Assembly: GCA_002412625.1 (NCBI GenBank)
Contig: DHVK01000013.1
Span: forward strand, 1 to 20,611
Direction: 5' to 3'
Source of the DNA: Cloacimonetes bacterium UBA5210
GTDB lineage: Bacteria > Cloacimonadota > Cloacimonadia > Cloacimonadales > Cloacimonadaceae
DNA: 20,611 nucleotides
Shown here: one piece after another, positions 7,720 to 13,637 of the stretch
Position numbering within the stretch: the stretch's first letter is position 1
Layout: every line of letters starts with the position of its first letter
Made by a program: the position numbers and the translations under genes
Notes under the pieces: generated by a model
The model's input: the letters and a program-made list of their open reading frames with translations, nothing else
Databases searched by the model: none
Told to the model about the DNA's origin: nothing

Positions 7720-7726
7720 CCTCCTT
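7720..7726 (-). promoter_or_regulatory. Perfect Shine-Dalgarno of infC that fixes the rare start
   Basis: AAGGAGG on the minus strand lies 5 bases before ATA (7714-7712), 8 before ATC (7711-7709) and 14 before ATT (7705-7703). Only the first two are at productive spacing, so the start is ATA or ATC, with ATC nearer the optimum. Confidence 0.75.
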
Positions 7727-7738
7727 CTTACCGGAAAT

Positions 7739-7778
7739 GAAGCAGGCGAAATCTCCCGAGGGAAACTCCGCCTGCTTC
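7739..7778 (-). promoter_or_regulatory. 5'-terminal hairpin of the infC operon leader
   Basis: A perfect 10-bp stem (GAAGCAGGCG 7778-7769 with CGCCTGCTTC 7748-7739) encloses a 20-base loop that can itself pair TCC with GGA. It begins about where transcription should start below the TATAAT box at 7790-7785 and ends 12 bases before the ribosome binding site. It could stabilise the mRNA or be part of an autoregulatory leader. It has no following T-run. It does not obviously match the Bacillus L20 leader. Confidence 0.55.
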
Positions 7779-7784
7779 ACAGTA

Positions 7785-7790
7785 ATTATA
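7785..7790 (-). promoter_or_regulatory. Probable -10 box (TATAAT) of the infC-rpmI-rplT operon
   Basis: A consensus TATAAT on the minus strand would place +1 near 7778, the first base of the leader hairpin. No good -35 is found at 16-18 bp; CTGACG occurs only at 20 bp. The rest of the 7791-8055 gap shows no gene. It contains a TTGACA (minus strand, near 7898) without a matching -10. Confidence 0.45.
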
Positions 7791-8055
7791 TGACTGTATT
7801 TTATAGTTTTCGTCAGGCCTTACACACACATCCAGGCAGTAAGGCAGAAGCTGGCGGCTCCGTTTGTTGCCATGTTTTCTATACTCATAATCGTGTCAAT
7901 CAAATTCTTTGTCCTTGAGCGTGCTTTACTGCGAGTCTGATCAACCCGGCTTGTGCAATTGGCTTCATTTGACCTTGTGTATCTTAATGTTTACCTATAT
8001 GTTATACGGTCAAATGGAATCAATATCAAGGGTGGAAAACATGCCTTGCCTGATT

Positions 8056-9834
8056 TCAAATCCAAACATAAAGGATTATAGGTGTCCCCAGGCATAAAAC
8101 GAGGATCTGGATGGGTAGCCCCAAACGCCAGTAATCGCTGAATTTATATCCTCCGGGGCTCATCACCAGCGTGTTTGATTGATGACCGATAGGGGTTAGA
8201 AAGGCAGATGATGCTCCCAGGGCAATGGCCATCAAGAAGGCATCCGGGGAGAGCTGGAGACCGCCGGCAATCTTCAAGGCTATAGGAGCCATCAGGACTG
8301 CGGTGGCAGCGTTGTTCACTACATTTGAAAGCAGCATGGAAATCAGCATGATGCCCCCGATGATCTGCCACACAGCCAGATTAGCGCCATGCTTCACAAT
8401 GTTTGATGCTATCATTTGCGCAGCACCGGAGCTCTCCAGAGCCATACCTACCGGGATCATTGCTGCCAAGAGCACGATGATCGGCCAATTGATGTTTTCA
8501 TATACTTCCCGGAAAGATACAATACCACTGAAAACAAAAAGTAAGGCAGCCAGCGAAAAGGCGATCTGCACCGGCAAAAGACCCATGAGCAAAGAAGTGA
8601 TGGCTGCTCCGAAGATCAGCAGGGCACTAATAATTCTGCGGGGGTGCCCGATGCGAATTTCACGGTAGGAAATAGGCAAACAACCCATTCTGGTGATGCT
8701 ATCACTCAGCCTGTCTTCACTGCCCTGCAGCAAGAGCACGTCACCGGCTTTGAACTTGGAGTGGTCGATGCGCTTGATCAATCTGCGATTGCCCCTGGCA
8801 ATGGCCAAAAGATTTGCCCCATAGCGCTCCCGCATATGAATGCCGGCGGCTGTCTTGCCGATTAAACGGGAACTATCCAGCATCACTACTTCGCGGATCG
8901 TGAGTTTCTCGGCTTTTAACTCAGAATCCTGCTCTTCATCTTCGGAATCAGGATATCCAACCAAGCTTACCTTGCAAATATCAATAAAAGACTTGAGGTT
9001 TTCGGAATCTGATTCCAAGATAATGATGTCCCCTTCCCGCAATATTTCTTGGGCTTTGGGCACGTTTATGCTCAACTTGTTGCGAATCAGGCTCAGAACA
9101 TTGATCTCAAAATCATCGCTGTCTCGCAGCTCGGTGATTGATTTGCCGATGATCTTGCTATCTTCAGTCAGCTCCACTTCGGTGATGTAGTCCTCAATCT
9201 TAAAGATATCATCGTCATCAGGTTTTGCTTTCCGCATCGGGATCAATCTCCAGCCGATGGCTGCCATAAAGAGGATGCCGATTCCCGCCAGAGGAAGGCC
9301 TGCAGGAGCAAAATCAAACATCCGGAACGATCCGCCCAAAGCTTCTTGGCGAAGAGATGCAATAATGATGTTCGGTGGGGTTCCGATGAGAGTAATCATG
9401 CCTCCCAGAAGAGAGGAAAAGGCCAAAGGCATCAGGATCGCAGATGGGGATCTGTTGCTGTTTCGGGAAAGCTTGATTGCAACCGGCATCATGATCGCCA
9501 ACGCTCCCACATTGTTCATAAAAGCAGAAGCCAAAGCCGTGATGATGCATAAAACAAGAATCTGCCAAAAGAGTCTATCACCTATTCTTTGCAGATACTT
9601 GGCCACCACATCGATTAGTCCGGAGCTCAGCATGCCTTCACCGATGATCATCACTGCGGCCACGGTAATCACTGCCGTGTGAGCAAATCCGGCAAATGCA
9701 TCTCCGGCAGGAATTATCCCCAAAATTACAAGCAGAAATAAAGCAGAAAGCGCTACGAAATCATAGCGTATCTTATCCCAGATGAACATGATCAGGGCCA
9801 AGCCCAGAGTGACGAAGACGATGATTTGATTCAT
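8056..9834 (-). CDS. SLC13/DASS-type anion permease with two RCK_C (TrkA_C) domains
   Basis: This 592-residue inner-membrane protein has two transporter halves separated by a soluble insert. The N-terminal half (about 1-200) has hydrophobic helices and the motifs FMNNVGALAIMMP (105-117) and LIGTPPNII (149-157). The insert holds two RCK_C/TrkA_C ligand-sensing domains, about 208-285 (ending REGDIIILESDSENL) and 308-388 (FKAGDVLLLQGSEDRL). The C-terminal half (about 398-592) repeats the motifs as SNVVNNAATAVLMAP (503-517) and IGHQSNTLVMSPGGY (549-563). The duplicated Asn/Thr hairpin motifs mark the DASS superfamily, which moves dicarboxylates, citrate, sulfate or similar anions with Na+. Versions with central TrkA_C pairs are common in bacteria but poorly characterised, so the substrate is unknown. 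It appears monocistronic. Confidence 0.93.
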   Translation of the reverse strand: MNQIIVFVTLGLALIMFIWDKIRYDFVALSALFLLVILGIIPAGDAFAGFAHTAVITVAAVMIIGEGMLSSGLIDVVAKYLQRIGDRLFWQILVLCIITALASAFMNNVGALAIMMPVAIKLSRNSNRSPSAILMPLAFSSLLGGMITLIGTPPNIIIASLRQEALGGSFRMFDFAPAGLPLAGIGILFMAAIGWRLIPMRKAKPDDDDIFKIEDYITEVELTEDSKIIGKSITELRDSDDFEINVLSLIRNKLSINVPKAQEILREGDIIILESDSENLKSFIDICKVSLVGYPDSEDEEQDSELKAEKLTIREVVMLDSSRLIGKTAAGIHMRERYGANLLAIARGNRRLIKRIDHSKFKAGDVLLLQGSEDRLSDSITRMGCLPISYREIRIGHPRRIISALLIFGAAITSLLMGLLPVQIAFSLAALLFVFSGIVSFREVYENINWPIIVLLAAMIPVGMALESSGAAQMIASNIVKHGANLAVWQIIGGIMLISMLLSNVVNNAATAVLMAPIALKIAGGLQLSPDAFLMAIALGASSAFLTPIGHQSNTLVMSPGGYKFSDYWRLGLPIQILVLCLGTPIILYVWI

Positions 9835-9843
9835 ATCAACCTT

Positions 9844-9864
9844 ATTGAGAGCTTATTGCTCAAT
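9844..9864 (-). promoter_or_regulatory. Small leader hairpin before the permease gene
   Basis: A 6-bp inverted repeat (ATTGAG / CTCAAT, 9-base loop) ends 9 bases upstream of the permease start and abuts its AAGG ribosome binding site. It could affect initiation or be an operator half-site pair. It is too short to be certain. Confidence 0.25.
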
Positions 9865-9981
9865 TATCTTGTATGATCTTGATAAGGCATATGCCAGCCA
9901 CAAGAGACGATGTATGTCCCCAATCAGTGAAGCCATCCCGGGCACATCATGCACATGGTGCTTGCTAACACATTTTGGTGT

Positions 9982-10020
9982 AAAGAAGCCACTGCAGACA
10001 GCTGGATATTATGCAGTGGC
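9982..10020 (-). terminator. Rho-independent terminator of the small coiled-coil gene
   Basis: A perfect 9-bp inverted repeat (GCCACTGCA 10020-10012 with TGCAGTGGC 9996-9988) with a 15-base loop is followed on the minus strand by TTCTTT. It lies 34 bases after the stop of the gene ending at 10055, and so separates it from the permease gene. Confidence 0.65.
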
Positions 10021-10054
10021 AACGATTAGCTGGCTTATATTGTTTGGATCAGGA

Positions 10055-10339
10055 TCACTTGAACTTAGACAATACGGACTTAAAAGTATTTGACAGTTCT
10101 TCGAAAACATTTTCAGCCCCGTTTTTCAGCTCTTCCCAAGCGCTTTCTGCGGCCTCTTCGATTTCCTTCAGCTTGATTCCGGCTTCCTCTTTCTTTTGCT
10201 TAAGAGTATCAACCTGTTCTTGAAAATCTCCCTCAGCTTTAGCTGTGGCTCCTTGTGCTTTAGCCTCCAGCTTTATGACTTCCGCATCCCATTCTTTCAT
10301 CTGCGCGGTCAGCCTTTGAATCAGTTCTTGTCTTGTCAT
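10055..10339 (-). CDS. Small coiled-coil protein of the sll1863 stress-response type
   Basis: The 94-residue product starts MTRQELIQRLTAQMKEWDAE and ends KSVLSKFK. It is amphipathic and helical throughout, rich in Glu, Lys, Ala and Gln, with no Pro and no signal peptide. The pattern of a KEWDAEVIKLEAKA start, a Lys/Glu coiled coil and a W-EL-GAENVFEEL amphipathic end matches small proteins annotated as sll1863-family stress response or coiled-coil proteins, whose function is unknown. The start is ATG at 10339 because an AAGGAG ribosome binding site sits 8 bases upstream. The frame is open a further 52 codons upstream, but that stretch lacks coiled-coil character and a ribosome binding site. 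A terminator follows at 9982-10020, so this is likely a single-gene transcript. Confidence 0.8.
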   Translation of the reverse strand: MTRQELIQRLTAQMKEWDAEVIKLEAKAQGATAKAEGDFQEQVDTLKQKKEEAGIKLKEIEEAAESAWEELKNGAENVFEELSNTFKSVLSKFK

Positions 10340-11158
10340 TTCCCTTTCTCCTTTACAATATAAGGGCTTGCCTTTCTTGCCGGTAACTACCCTGAGATTA
10401 TTCTGCAAGGCTTTGGTTAAAATTTTGTATCTATCTTCAACGTCCAGCCTGTCATTAGGATTCGGCACTCCGTCTTTGCTGCCATTCAAGATCATTTGCG
10501 CTTGGCTGCTGATGGCAACTCTGTGCTCAGGGCGTCACGCCTGTTGCGCTAATTAGGTCAAAGCTTCCAGCAAATTGATTGTAACCGCAGCATCAGTTCC
10601 TGCAAACTGGCGTATCTGATCAAGGCAGCATTAGTTATACCTGAAAATGTAATTGCTTTTGTCTCGGCACGCAAATTGTTATTATCATCATAAGGCCTTG
10701 CCGAAGGAAACTGCTTACTTATCAGAATGCAGTAGATGAAAGCAGAAATGAAAGTTCCCAAAGTAAGCTGGTTTCCCTCTTCATCATGAAGTGTTTCCAG
10801 AGACGTGATCCAAACTGAGATGATGCCAAAAACTGACTCTTAGGTTATGCCAAAGGTGCATCAGATTTGTAAACAATACACTGTATAGCTTGGATATATG
10901 CGTGATTATCGTCAATGTGCTTAGCACTCCGCAGGGGACGTATTCGTGCTTTGGTAGCTATGCCATACATCAAAGTATCTGGCAGAGAGCGGCTCGGGAG
11001 AGGCGTCATGCCTAGTGCACCCCACATTTCTCAAGCTGGAATCAGGCTGATATCAAGCCCATATCTTGCTATGCCCATGGGAGAATTACAGCTTCATATC
11101 AGCCCAATCCGGGCACAGTGGCGGAAGCAGGCAACGGCTATGAAACATGCAATCGCAC
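10340..11158. other. Gene-poor region between the coiled-coil gene and hydE
   Basis: About 820 bp without a convincing gene. Short open frames on either strand (for example 10558-10761 minus, 10845-11027 minus, 10915-11166 plus) lack ribosome binding sites, recognisable motifs or coding-like composition, and two of them overlap antisense. A 9-bp inverted repeat, GGCTGATAT (11045-11053) with ATATCAGCC (11096-11104), lies 150 bp before hydE. It has a nested GATAT/ATATC pair. Decayed genes cannot be ruled out. Confidence 0.5.
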
Positions 11159-11164
11159 TTGCAT
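11147..11164. promoter_or_regulatory. 18-bp dyad overlapping the hydE -35 (putative operator)
   Basis: ATGCAA at 11147-11152 and TTGCAT at 11159-11164 form a perfect 6+6 dyad with a 6-bp spacer. The right half is also the candidate -35 element. This geometry fits binding of a dimeric repressor or activator to adjacent faces. No regulator gene is nearby. Confidence 0.45.
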
Positions 11165-11186
11165 AGCGCGCTCCAAAGGATATAAT
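11159..11186 (+). promoter_or_regulatory. Candidate hydE promoter (TTGCAT, 16 bp, TATAAT)
   Basis: TTGCAT at 11159-11164 and a consensus TATAAT at 11181-11186 are separated by 16 bp. The start point would be near 11193, just at the AAGAGGT ribosome binding site (11193-11199), giving a very short leader of about 13 bases. The -35 is a weak match, and the short leader is the main reason for doubt. Confidence 0.45.
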
Positions 11187-11205
11187 ATCGGCAAGAGGTA
11201 AACAA

Positions 11206-12252
11206 ATGCGTCCTGACAAAAGTGAACTAATTCGCATGCTAAGTCTTTCCACAGAGGAAGATTTGAACGCGCTATATAAAGCAGCCTACGAAATCAAAAA
11301 GCAATATGTGGGCACAAAAGTCTATTTCCGCGGCTTGATCGAGCTCAGCAACATCTGCACCAAGAACTGTTACTACTGCGGAATCCGCAAAGCAAACCCG
11401 GATTTTGAGCGCTATACGATCAGTATGGATGAAGCTCTTGCCGAGGCTCAATGGTGCCATGAGCAGCGCTATGGCAGCCTCGTGATCCAAGCCGGGGAAA
11501 GAACCGATCCGGACTGGGTGAATTTCATCGAGGAGCTGCTGCTGGGGATCAAACAGCTCAGCGACGGGAATCTGGGTATCACCCTATCCTTGGGTGAGCA
11601 GGAAGAAGATGTCTATCGCCGCTGGTTTGATGCAGGAGCGCATCGCTATCTGCTGCGGGTAGAAACTACCAATCCCAAATTGTACAAGGCTTTGCATCCG
11701 GCAGATCACGATTTTGAGTATCGCAAAAACTGTCTGAAGCTGCTGCGTAAAACCGGATATCAGGTGGGCACCGGAGTAATGGTGGGCTTGCCCGGACAAA
11801 CGGTGGAGGACATCGCGGATGACATCCTCTTCTTCTATGATGAAGATGTGGATATGCTGGGCATGGGCCCCTATATTCCGCATCATGGGACTCCACTGAA
11901 TCACCTGGTGGAGAGTTTTGATGCGGATTACGCCTTAACGATGGGCTTGAAGATGATCGCAAGCTGCCGCATCGCTCTGAAAGATGTGAATATCGCCACC
12001 ACCACCGCCTTGCAGGCACTTCATCCTGAAGGCCGCGAGTTAGGCCTCCTGGCCGGAGCGAATGTCTTGATGCCAAACATCACAGACACCAAATACCGGG
12101 AAGGATACCAACTCTATGAGGGTAAACCCTGCATGGACGAAAACGCTGACCAGTGTATTGGCTGTCTATCCCGCCGGATCGAGTCCATCGGAGAGACCAT
12201 CGGCTTTGATGAATGGGGAGATTCGCGGCATTTTGATGCCAGGGTGAAGTAA
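11206..12252 (+). CDS. hydE: [FeFe]-hydrogenase H-cluster maturation radical SAM protein HydE
   Basis: This 348-residue cytoplasmic radical-SAM enzyme acts with HydF and HydG to build the diiron subcluster of [FeFe]-hydrogenase. The SAM-binding [4Fe-4S] motif CX3CX2C is Cys51-Cys55-Cys58 (CTKNCYYCG), followed by barrel motifs such as SLVIQAGERTD, LRVETTN and VGTGVMVGLPGQT. The C-terminus carries CX7CX2C (Cys309, Cys317, Cys320), the accessory-cluster pattern known from Thermotoga HydE. This favours HydE over the related PylB and BioB. The start has AAGAGGT 6 bases upstream. It stands alone: no hydF, hydG or hydrogenase subunit is within 8-11 kb on either side. A fermentative, H2-producing (possibly syntrophic) host is implied. 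Confidence 0.95.
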   Translation: MRPDKSELIRMLSLSTEEDLNALYKAAYEIKKQYVGTKVYFRGLIELSNICTKNCYYCGIRKANPDFERYTISMDEALAEAQWCHEQRYGSLVIQAGERTDPDWVNFIEELLLGIKQLSDGNLGITLSLGEQEEDVYRRWFDAGAHRYLLRVETTNPKLYKALHPADHDFEYRKNCLKLLRKTGYQVGTGVMVGLPGQTVEDIADDILFFYDEDVDMLGMGPYIPHHGTPLNHLVESFDADYALTMGLKMIASCRIALKDVNIATTTALQALHPEGRELGLLAGANVLMPNITDTKYREGYQLYEGKPCMDENADQCIGCLSRRIESIGETIGFDEWGDSRHFDARVK

Positions 12253-12456
12253 ACAAACGCAGATCCCACCCGGCGCGCTTTCCCCTGATATTGCTGAACC
12301 GCGTCATTCAGATAAATTGGCCTGTTGCAAGGGGTTTGGGAACAGCTGTTTTGCCGGTGGCAGGGGCTTGTGATGAGCGATTAACAATGACCTGCGCAGG
12401 GTTGAACACACAAATAATCATTAAAATCCCCCATTGTTTCCAGAATCTGCATATTT

Positions 12457-12472
12457 CGGAACGCTTCTTGCA
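12457..12472 (+). promoter_or_regulatory. Upstream motif shared by the two LVIVD lipoprotein genes (copy 1)
   Basis: CGGAACGCTTCTTGCA here and CGGAACGTTATTTGCA upstream of the paralogous gene agree at 13 of 16 bases and sit 53 and 45 bases before their start codons. The TTGCA end, followed after 17 bases by ATTAAA, could serve as a -35. The remaining 12253-12522 spacer after hydE shows no clear terminator and no gene. Confidence 0.4.
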
Positions 12473-12525
12473 TAGTAGTTGGGAAGAGAAATTAAACAGT
12501 TCCAATCGATATATGGAGGATCTTG

Positions 12526-13548
12526 ATGTCGAGAAAGATTTTATTATGCATGGCGCTCGTGATTATAATGGCAATTGCAGGTTGTGCCAAACGCAATACA
12601 GCTTTTGAGGATTCGAACGAGCTCACAAAGCTTGCTCAGGTACCGGTGGTGGGAAACCCTTCAGAACTTGACGCCGACGATACTCACGCTTATATAGCTT
12701 TGGATCAGGGTGGCATGGCCACGATAAACCTGAACACTTTTGAGCTATTTTGGTATCCCAATATGCTGTCTGCCGATGAGTCGGTAACAGATTTCTGGCG
12801 CACCCGCAAGATATCCGTTGCTGCCAAGCACAACCGCTTGTTCCTCAATGAGATTCAGTTTACAGACAAGATTCACATCATCGACAGCACTGATCCTGAA
12901 AACCTGCGGGTGATCGATTCCATCACCGGTGGGACCTACGATATCCAGGATATCGCCATCCTTGAATACGACGAACCGGTTGAAGGCAACGTAATCGAAG
13001 TAGCATTTTGCTCGAACATCAACTTGCGGTATGGCCCCTACAACGGCCAATACTGGCTTGGCATCGACCCCATCTACCCCGTGGATGCGCCTGCCCTCTT
13101 GGCGGGAGTGGATATGGATGAAACATACATCTACGGAGCAGCTCAACAGCGTGGTATTGTAACTTTCGTAAAACGCACCGGAGAGATGCTTCATGAACAC
13201 GCCGTGCGCGGAGAAGCACAAAAGCTGGTTGTTCGCAACGGTTATGCCTATATTGCCGCTCGTCAGGGCGGTCTGCAGGTGGTGGACGTTCGTGATATCA
13301 ACAACTTCAGCACTGTTTCGGAATATCCTACCACAGGTTACGCCTCCGATGTGGACTATTCCAACGGAAAGTTAGCCGTGGCTTCAGGAACAGGCGGTGC
13401 CTATGTGTTTGACGTGAGTGACCCCTCCAATATCCGCTTGTTGCAAAGAATTACTGAAGCCGGATATGTGAACGTCGTAAAGCTGAAAGGCGATGTGCTG
13501 ATGGTTGGCAGTCGTGACAATGGTATATACTTTTATCAGATGAACTGA
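12526..13548 (+). CDS. LVIVD-repeat beta-propeller lipoprotein (copy 1)
   Basis: This 340-residue secreted lipoprotein has a signal peptide MSRKILLCMALVIIMAIAGC whose lipobox (IAGC) places the acylated Cys at residue 20, so it should be membrane-anchored outside the cytoplasm. The body consists of beta-propeller-like LVIVD repeats, clearest at the C-terminus: YAYIAARQGGLQVVDVRD (240-257), then GKLAVASGTGGAYVFDVSDPS (281-301), then VLMVGSRDNGIYFYQ. The start is ATG at 12526, 5 bases after GGAGGA; the TTG at 12523 is too close. It is a clear paralogue of the minus-strand gene 19337-20353 (shared PVVGNP, QRG, AQKLV, TTGYAS and QRIT blocks). LVIVD proteins are usually of unknown function, and a ligand or scaffold role at the cell surface is inferred. 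A hairpin terminator follows. Confidence 0.9.
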   Translation: MSRKILLCMALVIIMAIAGCAKRNTAFEDSNELTKLAQVPVVGNPSELDADDTHAYIALDQGGMATINLNTFELFWYPNMLSADESVTDFWRTRKISVAAKHNRLFLNEIQFTDKIHIIDSTDPENLRVIDSITGGTYDIQDIAILEYDEPVEGNVIEVAFCSNINLRYGPYNGQYWLGIDPIYPVDAPALLAGVDMDETYIYGAAQQRGIVTFVKRTGEMLHEHAVRGEAQKLVVRNGYAYIAARQGGLQVVDVRDINNFSTVSEYPTTGYASDVDYSNGKLAVASGTGGAYVFDVSDPSNIRLLQRITEAGYVNVVKLKGDVLMVGSRDNGIYFYQMN

Positions 13549-13584
13549 TGAAATCGGTTTTTCAATAGACCACTTATTAAGAGG

Positions 13585-13614
13585 GGAACCTGCAGCGATG
13601 CTCAGGTTCCTTTT
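13585..13614 (+). terminator. Rho-independent terminator between LVIVD gene 1 and the C25 gene
   Basis: An 8-bp stem (GGAACCTG 13585-13592 with CAGGTTCC 13603-13610), extended by AGC/GCT inside the loop, is followed by TTTTGCG. It ends only 23 bases before the start of the giant C25 gene and about 8 bases before its ribosome binding site. It could therefore also act as an attenuator of read-through into that gene. Confidence 0.75.
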
Positions 13615-13637
13615 GCGTATTAGGAGATAAGCAAGAA

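Noticed and set aside
7712..7780. N-terminal extension of IF-3 from GTG 7780
   Set aside because: It would start inside a 10-bp hairpin at the predicted transcript start, lacks a ribosome binding site, and has no match to IF-3 N-termini.
10558..10761. 67-residue minus-strand frame
   Set aside because: No ribosome binding site, no motif, and it sits in AT-variable spacer sequence.
10845..11166. Overlapping small frames on both strands before hydE
   Set aside because: They overlap antisense, lack ribosome binding sites and resemble no family. The region is better explained as intergenic.
13570..13580. 10-mer ACCACTTATT repeated at 13570 and 20589
   Set aside because: The shared core is short, the flanks differ, and one copy lies in intron coding sequence. 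Chance is the simplest explanation.
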